Positions 30,466 to 40,744 of a DNA stretch of 64,000 nt are shown one piece after another. The notes below the pieces were generated by a model that saw only the letters and a list, made by a program, of their open reading frames with translations, did no database searches and was not told the origin of the DNA. Position numbers and translations under genes: made by a program. The DNA is from Microglena sp. YARC (taxonomy: Eukaryota > Chlorophyta > Chlorophyceae > Chlamydomonadales > Chlamydomonadaceae), in the NCBI GenBank assembly GCA_022414725.1, contig CM039464.1, positions 51,068,921 to 51,132,920 of the forward strand, written 5' to 3'. The first letter of the stretch is position 1, and every line of letters starts with the position of its first letter.

Positions 30466-30719
30466 GGGGGGGGGGGGGGGGGGGGGGGGGGGTATATTTT
30501 GTTGGCTTGGTTTTGATGTTTGGGGAGGGGGGAGGGGGGGGGGGGGATTTGTTTTGCTCGATTAGATGGCTTTGGGGGGGGGGGGGTATTTTTTGGCTTC
30601 CGGTTTGATGGTTTTGGGTGGCTTTGGTGATGGGGTTGGGGGGGGGAGGGCGGGGTCAATTTATTTTAGGTGTCTAGGAACACCAGGATTTTAGGTGTCT
30701 GGGGAAAGCAATATGACTA

Positions 30720-31530
30720 TCATTATGAGGCGCGGTTGACTTGGGCTAAAAAAGTTGACCGGTTATATACCATATCATATGATGCAATTTGTATGAAACA
30801 TATATATCACACTAGCCTTTAGTCAACATCATATGATATGCCGTCCTACTTATAAGCTAATTTTGATGTGATTGGAGAAAAGGATGTACCGGAGGTGTGT
30901 TGTGTGTGTGTGTTCGGGGGCTGGGGGGGGATATCATACTCGCCTTTAGTCAACATCATATGATATGGTGGCGTCGCTGTCCTGGCCTACTTCACCATAA
31001 GCCCTAATTTTGATTGATTGGAGAAAGGGATGAGGAGTGGTGTTGTGTGTGGTGGGGGGGTGGGGGGGGTGGGGGGATATCATACTCGCCTTTAGTTCAC
31101 CTATCATATGATATGCCGGTCCCTACTTGTAAGCTAATTTTGATTGATTGGAGAAAAGGATGAGAGGTGTGTGTGTGTGTGCGGCGGCGGGGGGGGGGGG
31201 GGGGGGATATCATATACGATTCGTGCCTTCAGCTAGTCAAGGCTGGCGTGCCGGGGGCCCATCAATATGATATGCCGGTCCTACTTATAAGCTAATTTTG
31301 ATTTGATTGGAAAGGATGAAGAATGGTGTGTGTGTGTGTGGGGGGGGATATATCCATAGCCTCCCATTATAACAACATCATATGAATTGCGTGGCTCTCT
31401 CCCTACTTGTAAGCTAACAACAATATTAATTATATTTGATTTGAGAAAAGGATAAGGAGTTGTGTGGCCGAAGGGCGGGAGGGGAGCGGGGGCGGGGGGG
31501 GGGGATCATACTCGCCTTTATCCATATGAT
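30720..31530 (+). repeat. About 120-130-bp tandem units with ATCATATGATATG
   Basis: Six units each carry ATATCATACTCGCCTTTAGTC, AACATCATATGATATGCC, TACTTATAAGCTAATTTTGA, TTGGAGAAAAGGATGAG, then a GTGTGT/GGGG tract. The palindromic ATCATATGAT core relates them to sequences near 21.4-22.1, 39.4 and 56.3 kb. Confidence 0.85.
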
Positions 31531-31549
31531 GTGAGGCCGGGGTGGCCCC

Positions 31550-32315
31550 TGCGGGTGTCCATCAAGCTTGTGCTTCAGCCAGAATGGCTGGCTACTCCCT
31601 CACCACACCACCACCACCACTCTGCACACACACCACCATCACCACCACATGACTCACCACTCCTCACCTCACCTCACCTCACCACCATCACCTGACCACA
31701 CCACTCCTACCCTCCCTCCCCTCCCCTCTCCTCCCTCCTCTCCCCTCCCCCCCCCCTCCCCTCACCACCACCTCACCACACCACCACCTCACCACAGCCA
31801 CCACCTCACACACACACCACCACCTCACCACCACCACCACCACACCACCACCACCACCACCACCACCTCACCACCACCACCACCACCTCACCACCACCCA
31901 CCACCACCTCACCACCAACCACCACCTCACCACCACCACACCACCACACCACCACCACCACAACCTCACCACCCACAACCTCACCCACCACCACCACAAC
32001 CTCACCACCACAACCTCACCACCACAACCTCACCCACCACCACAACCTCACCACCACCTCACCACCACCTCACCACCACCACCACCTCACCACCACCTCA
32101 CCACCACCACCACCTCACCACCACCACCACCCACCTCACCACCACCACCACCTCACCACCCACCCACCACCACCTCACCACCACCACCACTTCACCGCTT
32201 CACCACCACCACCACCACCACCACTACCACCTCACCACCACCCACCACCTCACCACCACCACCTCACCACCACCACCACCACCTCGCCACCACCTCACCA
32301 CCACCCCGATTGCAG
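31550..32315 (+). repeat. One upstream copy of E11 5' edge and (CAC)n satellite
   Basis: GGGTGTCCATCAAGCTTG and CCAGAATGGCTGGCTACTCCC at 31554-31600 are a diverged copy of E11's start. The CACCAC-rich array from 31605 to 32305 follows and separates it from the real exon. Confidence 0.8.
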
Positions 32316-32406
32316 GTGTCCCACGAGCTTGACTTCATCCAGCTGGCTGGCTCCTCCCCTCCCCTCACTTCCATGATGGTAGGCGCATCACCCAGAGTCA
32401 GGAAAG
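32316..32406 (+). CDS. GTPBP1/2-like GTPase, exon E11
   Basis: 30 codons plus one base, TTGCAG|GTGTCCCAC to AAAG|GTAAGC. It reads VSHELDFIQLAGSSPP and MVGASPRVRK. Its last codons with E12 give RKGAVLLDA, matching the family's LLRKGMVMVSP at the start of domain III. The phase fits E12 exactly. Confidence 0.9.
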
Positions 32407-33030
32407 GTAAGCCACCTGTCAATGTTTTTTACCTTTGCACAAGTACAAATACTAACATACATCCCCACAAGCCACCTGTCAATGCTTTTTACCTGTGCGG
32501 AAGTACAGATACAAACGTACAGCCACGTGCAGATACTCAAACGCACAAACAGGTATGCAGATGTAGCTGAACCGATCCATACAAATAGATACACATGTAG
32601 CTGAACTGATCCATACAAATAGATACACATGTAGCTGAACCGATCCATACAAATAGATACACATGTAGCTGAACCGACCTGTACAAGCACATATACATTT
32701 AGCTGAACCGATCCATACAAACACATACACATGTAGCTGAACCGATCCATACAGACGCATACACATGTAGCTGAACCGATCCATACAAGCACATACACAT
32801 GTAGCTGAACCGATCCATACAAGCACATACACATGTAGCTGAACCGAACCATACAGACACATACACATGTAGCTGAACCGACCTATGTGCATACATGTAG
32901 CTGAACATGTAGCTGAACCAACCCAAACAGACATAGACACATGAGTTCATGTATGCACATATATCTCCATACATAAACACTAATGCACATGCCGGCACAC
33001 ACATGTAACTGAACCGACCCATGCGACCTG
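32407..33030 (+). repeat. Intron 11: donor-proximal duplicate and 33-bp array
   Basis: AAGCCACCTGTCAATG with TTTTTACCT follows the E11 donor and is repeated once 65 bases later. About 13 units of ACATGTAGCTGAACCGATCC plus ATACAAATAGATAC then run from 32560 to 33010. Confidence 0.9.
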
Positions 33031-33046
33031 TTGCACTGCAACACAG

Positions 33047-33495
33047 GTGCTGTACTGCTGGATGCAGCCACCTGCCCTGCAGCGTTCTGGGAGTTTGAAG
33101 CGGCCTTGGTCCTCTTAGGGGGTCACTGGCCAGCTAGAGGGCTCATATCTGGGCGCTGGCCCCCTTGCCAGGACGAGCCACGCAGGCCTCCTACTCCGAA
33201 ACCAGCATCGGAGTCTGTCCACCCTGTCAGCAATGGGTGCAACCAGTCCAGCACTGCAACCGATACTGAGCTGGCGAGCATAGCAACCGATGCTGAGCTG
33301 GCAAGCACCTCTGCTGACACCTCAAGCCTCTCAAGTCTCAGCAGCAGTGAGGGGGTGCCGGAAGAGGAGGGCAGCGTGATGAGGGCGGTGGGTGGAGGCA
33401 AGGGCGTGGTGAGCAAGAAGGCGATGAACCTCGAGTTCAGTGTCGTCATCCATTGTGGTTGTGTGCGACAGCCTGCTAAGGTGGTGTCTATGCAG
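33047..33495 (+). CDS. GTPBP1/2-like GTPase, exon E12 (domain III)
   Basis: 449 bases, phase 1 in and phase 0 out, CACAG|GTGCTGTAC to ATGCAG|GTGGGT. GAVLLDAATCPAAFWEFEA and LVLLGGHWP match the family's VMVSP...P..WEFEAEILVL. A Ser/Thr-rich insert of about 90 residues follows (TATDTELASIATDAELAS). Then comes NLEFSVVIHCGCVRQPAKVV, matching QVTVHVGNVRQTAVV. One downstream copy of its end lies at 33592-33675, with a stop within the copied frame. Confidence 0.95.
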
Positions 33496-33591
33496 GTGGG
33501 TAAAGGCCTTGAGGCCCCCGTCCTTACACACACATACCCCCCCCCCCCCCCCCCCCCTTCCCCCCCCCCCACACACACACACACATCACAA

Positions 33592-33715
33592 AAGAAGGTG
33601 GTGAACCTGGATTTCAGTGACGTCATCCAATGTGGCTGTGTGCGACAGCCTGCTTAGGTGGTGTCTACGCAGGTGGGTTAAGGGCCTTGAGGCCCTCCTC
33701 CTTACACACACACCA
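33592..33715 (+). repeat. Downstream copy of E12 3' edge with donor
   Basis: Repeats AAGAAGGTGGTGAACCTGG (from AAGAAGGCGATGAACCTCG), TGTGTGCGACAGCCTGCT and the GCAGGTGGGT donor with following GGCCTTGAGGCCC. TAAG replaces AAG in the copy, creating an in-frame TAG. Confidence 0.9.
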
Positions 33716-33752
33716 CACACAAACACACACAAGTGATCACTATAGGTAGCGG

Positions 33753-33985
33753 GGACAAGTTCTATGCAGCGTCGCAAGCGACGCTAACATTTGGAGAGTG
33801 TTCGCAACGGAGCGACAGGTGGCAACAGAAGCGAGTTAGTTGCGAGATCGTTGGCTGACGCGTCAGGCTTCGTCTCAGTCAGACGGTCACACGCACGGAC
33901 AACGGGGTAACCCTGCCAGGCTGGAGGCTCCCGCCCCCTTGAAGATTTCCCGCGTCGCTTGCGACCAAGCATAGGACTTGTTCAT
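33753..33985 (+). mobile_element. ACAAGTTCTATGC element with inverted ends, in intron 12
   Basis: It starts ACAAGTTCTATGCAGCGTCG and ends in the near-inverse GCGTCGCTTGCGACC...GCATAGGACTTGT. The interior has the shared CGGAGCGACAGGTGGCAAC and GCGAGTTAGTTGCGAGA blocks. It is the longest and best-bounded member of this dispersed family in the window and has no coding capacity. Confidence 0.65.
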
Positions 33986-34492
33986 TTCAGAATGAGGGTC
34001 TTCTGGTAGCAATTAGGGATTGGCTTTCTTTCGAGGCTGGGCTCCAGGTAGTGATTTTTCGCAGGCGGCCCTTCGGGGCTGGGGGCTGGGCTGGGAGGGT
34101 CGCGCAGGTCGGGGGGGGGGGGGGGGGGGGGGGGCTTCGCGGGCTGGAGGGTTCGGGGGCGGGGCCTATTCGCGACTCAGGGTAGCGGAAGCCAAACTTA
34201 GACGGGGTCCCTGCTAGCTAGTGCGTCTGAAAGCTGGCAGAGCAGGAATTCCTATGCAGCTGCAAGCTTTAGGTCTGTCACATTCCTTGGCTAATGGAGC
34301 TGGATGGATCCTGCTGTTCATGTTTCATGATGTTCTGAAGTCCTCCTTAATTCGGTCTAGCCGTGGTGGTGGTTTCTGTGTGTGTGTGTAAATTTGGAGT
34401 CTAGTTGGGCACCAGGACAAATGTAATCATCATCATCACCATCATCAATTCATCATATCCCCTGTAAGGATACAGGGTAGGTCAAGGGCCTT

Positions 34493-34496
34493 TGTC

Positions 34497-34529
<33 letters not shown>

Positions 34530-35280
34530 TATATTACCAGTATATACTAGTATTATTACATATACAAGGATTATTCCTAGTTATACTAGTATTATTACAA
34601 GTATAATTACAAGGATTCTTATTATTACAAGGATTTATATCCAAGGATTATTCCTAGTTATACTAGTATTAGTACATATACAAGGATTATTACATATACA
34701 AGGATTATTACATATACAAGGATTATTACATATACAAGGATTGTTACATATACAAGGATTATTACATATACAAGGATTATTACATATACTAGGATTATTA
34801 CATATACAAGGATTATTACATATACTAGGATTATTACATATACAAGGATTATTACATATACTAGGATTATTACATATACAAGGATTATTACATATACAAG
34901 GATTATTACATATACAAGGATTATTACATATACTAGTATTATTACATATACAAGGATTATTACATATACTAGTATTATTACATATACAAGGATTATTACA
35001 TATACTAGGATTATTACATATACAAGGATTATTACATATACTAGGATTATTACATGTACAAGGATTATTACATATACTAGGATTATTACATATACTAGTA
35101 TTATTACAGATACAAGGATTATTACATATACTAGGATTATTACATATACAAGGATTATTACATATACTAGTATTATTACATATACAAGGATTATTACATA
35201 TACAAGGATTAGTACATATACAAGGATTATTACATATACAAGGATTAGTACATATACTAGTATTATTACATATACAAGGG
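34493..35280 (+). repeat. 18-bp satellite (TTATTACATATACAAGGA), intron 12
   Basis: About 40 units alternate ATACAAGG and ATACTAGG/ATACTAGT. The period is a multiple of 3, so both strands show long spurious frames. Confidence 0.95.
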
Positions 35281-35664
35281 TCCCTTGGGTCTGTTTGTCT
35301 AGCCATGGACTGTTACAAGATGTACAAACACATGCATCACCCATTTTATTACCCCACCCAACCCCGCACATACACATGCACATGCACATGCACACAGACC
35401 ACACACAGACACCCCCCACCCTATAGCCTCTACCACACACACATCCCCTCCCTGCCCACCCATCAACCAATGAACTCCACCCACATGAAATTAAGTTATG
35501 TGACAGTGCCCCGGTCCCCCTCCTCCAGCTTCCCCTCAGCTCCTCCTCCTACCCTCCCGCCCTCCCCCCCCACACAGACACATCCCCACACACCACCACA
35601 CCACTCACACACCCAGACATACATACAGACACACACACACACATCCCGACCCCCAACATGACAG

Positions 35665-35852
35665 GAGCTTCCAGATGGCGTTTCCATGTCGCGCATCTCC
35701 AGGGCTAACTCAAATGTCGACCCTAGCTGTACTGCTGCTGTTGATGACACCCTGTCATGCAGCATCAGAGCTGCTGCAGCAATCCTTCACTCTGGAGCTG
35801 ATGGGAAGCTGGGGGGGGAGGGCCTGGGCACTGTCGCACAGCTCAAACTGAG
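35665..35852 (+). CDS. GTPBP1/2-like GTPase, exon E13
   Basis: 62 codons plus two bases, GACAG|GAGCTTCC to CTGAG|GTAGGT. It reads ELPDGVSMSRISRANSN, a poorly conserved stretch, then GLGTVAQLKL(R). That corresponds to the family's LRTGEKAVVRFRF in domain III. Two downstream copies of its end (GGGCACTGTCACACAGCTCA, AACTGAGGTGGGTGG) lie near 35915-35960 and 36020-36065. The phase matches E14. Confidence 0.9.
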
Positions 35853-36130
35853 GTAGGTGGAGTGCATTGCTTGAAGGGGGGGCAGGGAGGGGGAGGAGCT
35901 GAGGGCAAGCTGTAGGATGGGGGCCTGGGTACTGTGATGCAGCTCAAATTAAGGTGGGTGGAGTTTCATTGCTTGAAGGGTGGGCGGGAGGAGGAGGAGC
36001 TGAGGGCAAGCTGGAAAGGGGGGAGCTGGGCACTGTCACACAGCTCAAACTGAGGTGGGTGGAGTTCATGGTTTAAAGGGGGGGGGGGGGGGGGGGGGGG
36101 GAGGAGGGAAAATGCCATCCTCATCATCAA
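35853..36130 (+). repeat. Intron 13: two copies of E13 3' edge with donor
   Basis: Units of 110-120 bases repeat from GGGCCTGGG through GCTCAAACTGAG|GTGGGTGGAG and CATTGCTTGAAGGG. A long G-run follows at 36079. 36130-36674 holds a short copy of the GTCCAGGGGTAGGCC element (36205-36265) and GGTGTGGTG-rich sequence. Confidence 0.85.
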
Positions 36131-36674
36131 TATCTGGCTATTGGAGCTGGATGGAAGCTACTATGCATAGCCCAGAAAGGGACAATGCACATGTATGCTA
36201 CAGTCCAGGGGTAGGCCAAATAGGCTCAAGGGACTTGCCCAACCGTGACAGGAGGGGCTTCAAACGAAAAAGCACTTAGGAACTGATCCTCAAACCAGTG
36301 AGTTGTTATTGGATGTAGTGGGTTGTATTTGGATGTCGGCAATGCAAGGGATCACAGAAAACAATGGTTGGGGAGGAGGAGGAGGGGCTGAAGGAGGGTG
36401 GTGGTGCCGTAGGTGTGTGTAGTGGTGTGGTGTTGGTGGGTGGGGGGGCTGGTGGTGGGGTGTGTGTTAGGGTGAGGGTGAGGGTGGCCCAATGCGGATG
36501 CCTTCTACGCACTCTCTGGCAGGAAGGCATCCGCGTTGACTGGGTGGGGAGGAGGAGGAGAGGTTAAATGCATGTTAGGGTGCTTGCGTGTTAGGGTGCT
36601 TGCGTGTAGTCAGAAAACCTGCACTCCACCTTGCTGGCATGCCTTTACTCCCCTGCCACTGACCCCCAATTCAG

Positions 36675-36789
36675 GTTTGTGAGTCGACCTGAGTGGCTGA
36701 AGGAGGGGTCACGTCTCATCGTTAGGGATCTGGCCAACGGACATGTGGCTGGTGCGGGCTTTGTCATGAGCACCGCAGCAAAGCACTAG
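36675..36789 (+). CDS. GTPBP1/2-like GTPase, last exon E14
   Basis: 37 codons and TAG after TTCAG. FVSRPEWLKEGSRLIVRD and NGHVAGAGFVMSTAAKH match the C-terminus FRFLKHPEYLKVGAKLLFREGVTKGIGHV. The protein ends close to where the conserved domain ends, without the C-terminal tail of animal GTPBP1. The stop is followed by tandem copies of the exon end. Confidence 0.95.
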
Positions 36790-36799
36790 CTGTCTTCTG

Positions 36800-37095
36800 G
36801 TCTCATTGTTAGGGATCTAGCCAACGGACATGTGGCTGGTGCGGGCTTTGTCATGAGCACCGCAGCCAAGCACTAGCTGTCTCCTGGTCTCCTCGTTAGG
36901 GATCTGGCCAACGGACATGTGGCTGGTGCGGGCTTTGTCATGAGCACCGCAGCCAAGCACTAGCTGTCTTCTGGTCTCTTTTCAAGGGATCTAGCCAACA
37001 AACGTGTGCCTGGCGCGGGCTTTGTCATGAGCACCGCAGCCAAGCACTAGCTGCCTCTGGTCTCATTTCAAGGGATCTAGCCAACAGACAGTTGT
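36800..37095 (+). repeat. Three and a half 85-bp copies of E14's 3' end
   Basis: Units repeat GTTAGGGATCTAGCCAACGG through GCCAAGCACTAGCTGTC with high identity, at about 36810, 36895 and 36980, plus a fragment at 37070. Each contains the stop codon. An alternative acceptor in a copy would still give a similar C-terminus. Confidence 0.95.
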
Positions 37096-38060
37096 ACTTT
37101 CATCATGTCATGCAGCAGTGTAGTACTAGGCCTTATCATAACACAGTTTTCAAATAAAGTGAAGTAGCATGCAGCAGTGTACTACTAAACCTTATCATTA
37201 TACAGTAATCATTTCATCATACCATGCAACAGTGTAGGTATTATCATTATGCAGTTCTCATTTCAAAGTATCAAGCAACATTGTACTGCTAGTACTTATC
37301 ATTATGTAGTTTTCATTTTAAAGTAGCATGCAGCAGTGTACTGCTAAACCTTATCATTATACAGTCATCATTTCATCATACCATGCAACAGTGTCCAACT
37401 TGGTATTATCATTATACAGTCATTATCATTTCAAAGTATCAAGCAACATTGTACTGCTAGTACTTATCATTATGTAGTTTTCATTTTAAAGTAGCATGCA
37501 GCAGTGTACTGCTAAACCTTATCATTATACAGTCATCATTTCATCATGCCATGCAACAGTATACAACTAGGTATTCTTATTTAACAGTTTTCGTTGTACA
37601 GTTATCATTATACAGTTATCATTTCAAGGTATCATGCAGCAGTGTACTACTAAACCTTATCATTCTACAGATATCACTTCATCATGCCATGCAACAGTGT
37701 ACTACTAGGTCTTATCATTATACAGTTTTCATTTCATCATGCCATGCAACAATGTACTACTGGGTATTATCATTATACAGTTTTCATTTCAAAGTATCAT
37801 GCAGCAGATACTGCTGAGTCTTATCATTATATAGTTATCATTTCATCATGCCATGCGACAGTGTACTGCTAGGTCTTATCACTGTACAGTTATCATTTCA
37901 TCATGCCATGCGACAGTGTACTGCTAGGTCTTACCATTACATAGCTATCAATTCAAAGTATCATGAGGCATTGTACTACTAGGTCTTATCATTATACAAT
38001 TACCATTTCATCATGCCATGCAACAATGTACTGCTAGTTCTTGACTCAGTGCAGTCAGTC
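37095..38060 (+). repeat. Tandem repeats of about 70 bp (CAGCAGTGTACTGCTA...TTATCATTATACAG)
   Basis: About 13 units alternate two flavours, ending TTTCATCATGCCATGCAAC or TTTCAAAGTATCATGCAGC. It lies just downstream of the GTPase gene. No gene is seen. Confidence 0.9.
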
Positions 38061-38157
38061 AATAGTCTTGGCAGTTCACCATCATGTTGAGGTCAGCGTA
38101 AACGACATTCCTCATAATTCCAGAGTCGCCATCACAGTATATAATTTATATATATAT

Positions 38158-38495
38158 TGCAGTCCAGGGGTAGGCCCAACAGGCTAAAGGGACTTGCCCA
38201 ACCGTGACAGGAAGGGATGAAAAAGCTAGTGGTGGTTTATGTATGCATGCATGTTTTAGTCCAGGGGTAGGCCCAATAGGCTAAAGGGACTTGCCCAACC
38301 GTGACAGGAAGGGATGAAAAAGCTAGTGGTGGTTTATGTATGCATGCATGTTTTAGTCCAGGGGTAGGCCCAATAGGCTAAAGGGACTTGCCCAACCCAT
38401 GACAGGAAGGGATGAAAAAGCTAGTGGTGGTTTATGTATGCATGCATGTTGTAGTCCAGGGGTAGGCCCAATAGGCTAAAGGGACTTGCGCAACT
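38158..38495 (+). repeat. 97-bp tandem repeat (TAGTCCAGGGGTAGGCCC)
   Basis: Three and a half units with the block AGGCTAAAGGGACTTGCCC. Single related fragments lie at 36205-36265 and, inverted, at 59375-59430 and about 57730. The array is therefore an amplified copy of a dispersed element. Confidence 0.9.
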
Positions 38496-38606
38496 GTACT
38501 CCTCCATGGAGTTCCAGAAATTGACCACTGATTTTAGACAGTGGTAGTGCACAGGGATCTGGCCCGCTTCTTTCAAAGCAACATATTCAGGGACGAAGCG
38601 TTTCAC
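38492..38606 (-). pseudogene. LINE-type retrotransposon ORF fragment
   Basis: The minus strand reads KRFVPEYVALKEAGQIPVHYH and LKSVVNFWNSMEEYS. The pattern (G.(I/L)P(L/V)..(H/Y)...L....(R/N)FWN.) recurs in the region after reverse transcriptase in many LINE ORF2 proteins. It then runs out into the adjacent 97-bp repeat. It is a short remnant with no reverse transcriptase core, and the assignment rests on a familiar motif only. Confidence 0.5.
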
Positions 38607-38844
38607 AGCAGTGTTGGTCAGGACGCAGCGTCCTCCCTTGTAGACGCAACATTGAAGGGTCTGTTGCGTCGCAGTGGGGAGGGTACGTTAACCAGAAGGA
38701 AGGGTCTGTTGCTCTTTAGGACGCAGGCTATAAAATTGCTTGCGTCTATGGTAGCTGGAGTACCCTGGTTCTCGAGCGACCCGAGTTCGAATCTCGGTGG
38801 CGAAATTTGTAAGCCGCAGGAAAGCAGCAGAGCTGGGGGTCTTC

Positions 38845-39170
38845 CTGAAGTACCCTGTTTCACACCTTCGGAAGTACCCTGTTTCGGAAGTACCCTGTTT
38901 CGGAAGTACCCTGTTTCACACCTTCCTGAAGTACCCTGTTTCACACCTTCGGAAGTACCCTGTTTCACACCTTCCTGAAGTACCCTGTTTCACACCTTCG
39001 GAAGTACCCTGTTTCACACCTTCCTGAAGTACCCTGTTTCACACCTTCGGAAGTACCCTGTTTCACACCTTCCTGAAGTACCCTGTTTCACACCTTCGGA
39101 AGTACCCTGTTTCACACCTTCCTGAAGTACCCTGTTTCACACCTTCCTGAAGTACCCTGTGTCACACCTT
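38845..39170 (+). repeat. 24-25-bp satellite GAAGTACCCTGTTTCACACCTTC
   Basis: About 13 units, alternating TTCCT and TTCG at the junction. The GAAGTACCCTG part is identical to the right terminus of the hAT-like MITEs, the nearest of which begins 46 bases downstream. Confidence 0.95.
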
Positions 39171-39215
39171 GGAATCGCTTCACAAACCCATCATGTCTCA
39201 TATGAATGGGACCAC

Positions 39216-39402
39216 CAGGGTAATTCAAAGCGCGCGCTTTTGAGCGCTGACTTTTTGACCCCCTCTGCGCTTTAAGCGCAGTTTTTTGCAACCCCTTGTG
39301 GGCGCTGCAAGCAATTTTTGCGCTTTTTGCCCTACAAAGCGCAGTTTTCTTGTTTTCAAGTGCGCTAAAGCGCTGGCCAATTTGGCCATTTGAAGTACCC
39401 TG
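39216..39402 (+). mobile_element. hAT-like MITE, copy 1 (187 bp)
   Basis: Terminal inverted repeats CAGGGTAATTCAAA and TTTGAAGTACCCTG, one mismatch. Flanking 8-bp direct repeats GGGACCAC (39208-39215) and GGGACCGC (39403-39410), one mismatch. The interior is rich in GCGC/AAAGCGC blocks and has no coding capacity. An 8-bp target duplication with CAGGG ends is the hallmark of hAT transposons. Confidence 0.9.
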
Positions 39403-39419
39403 GGGACCGCATCATATGA

Positions 39420-39515
39420 TGTTGACAAAAGGCGAGTATGATATCATATGATATCATTTTGATGTCACATGATATCATACAAATTGCATCATATGATATC
39501 ATATTGCCGTTTCCT
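39420..39515. repeat. Palindromic ATCATATGAT-rich element
   Basis: Successive GATATCATATGATATCA-type palindromes, with GTTGACAAAAGGCGAGTATGA, which is the inverse of the CATACTCGCCTTTAGTCAAC block at 30.9-31.5 kb. A related copy lies at 56235-56370. Confidence 0.6.
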
Positions 39516-39930
39516 GCTTATGAATATCAGGGGATGCAGCTTGGTCTGTTCCAGTTAGTATATTCAATAAGTTGTTTTATGTGGCTCGGGCTCCAGATTT
39601 TGGACGCACACATCCATGGAAACATATAGAGAACAATTATAAAAAATAAAATTAAAGAATTAAAATTAAACAATTTTATTTTAATTGGATTGGAAGGATT
39701 ACACGGTTCATCAGCCTAAACCCTAAGGCAGCCAGCGCCCTTTACAGGTTGTTAAACAGGTGTTTAAGGTGTAACAAACCTGTTTATCTGCATCATTAGT
39801 TAAACATGTAGTTGTTGAACAGGTGTTGAACACCTTGAACTCCTATTCAACAACCTGAACAAGTGTAGGCTGCCGAAGGGAGAGGCTGGTCGCCGTCTGC
39901 AGGCGGAGTGATCATGGGTAGTATAGAGAC

Positions 39931-40118
39931 CAGGGTAATTCAAAGCGCGCGCTTTTGAGCGCTGACTTTTTGACCCCCTCTGCGCTTTAAGCGCAGTTTT
40001 TTTGCAACCCCTTCTGGGCGCTGCAAGCAATTTTTGCGCTTTTTGCACTACAAAGCGCAGTTTTTTTGTTTTCAAGTGCGCTAAAGCGCTGGCCTATTTG
40101 GCCATTTGAAGTACCCTG
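39931..40118 (+). mobile_element. hAT-like MITE, copy 2 (188 bp)
   Basis: Over 90% identical to copy 1, with the same ends. It is bounded by perfect 8-bp target duplications ATAGAGAC at 39923-39930 and 40119-40126. Confidence 0.95.
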
Positions 40119-40176
40119 ATAGAGACGCTACAACACCAAACTCCTGAGTACAGGATGTAATCACACGGGTGTAGAG

Positions 40177-40321
40177 CAGGTTAATTTCATTGATCAAATT
40201 GGCCAGCGCTGTAGCGCACTTGAAACAACAAAAACTGCGCTTAGTAGTGCAAAAAACTGTGCGAAACGCGCAGTGGGGCTCAAAAGGCAGCACGTGAAAG
40301 CGTGCGCTTGAAAGTACCCTG
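40177..40321 (-). mobile_element. hAT-like MITE, copy 3 (145 bp, inverted, deleted)
   Basis: Ends CAGGTTAATTTC and CTTGAAAGTACCCTG. Perfect 8-bp target duplications GTGTAGAG at 40169-40176 and 40322-40329. The interior is in reverse orientation relative to copies 1 and 2 and shorter. It lies only 50 bases from copy 2's target duplication. Confidence 0.9.
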
Positions 40322-40699
40322 GTGTAGAGAATTTCATGAGGAAGACAAAAATTGAGGTTCACTTAAATTGGAAACGTAGATGCGGGTTTACATGTTACTT
40401 ACACATACCGGTACTTACGTGGTTGATCATTGAACGTATTTTTGCACATGAAACGTAGATTTTGGCTTAAGGGACTCACATTTCGGACCATTGACCGCAT
40501 TTTATTGCTCATGGAACATACATTTTTAACTTGTTTGCGTCTTCAAACGTACTTCAATTTGAGGATGGTTACATAGCTACAGCCGGCAATTTGGCTGCTC
40601 GCCGTCTTCGGCAGTAAAAACATGTTTCACTTTTTTCTTCCATTTTTCCATTTCAACAAATGGAGCACAGCTGGACTAGAGAGAAAGGGAGGCGGAAAG

Positions 40700-40713
40700 T
40701 AGGAGGGGGGCTA

Positions 40714-40744
<31 letters not shown>

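Noticed and set aside
34493..35300. CRISPR-like regular array (18-bp units) and similar 33-, 45- and 57-bp arrays
   Set aside because: Units are contiguous or have repetitive spacers, with no unique spacers and no cas genes, in a eukaryotic setting.
38785..38812. GAGTTCGAATCTCGG as part of a tRNA
   Set aside because: A B-box-like T-arm only; no D-arm or anticodon stem found upstream.
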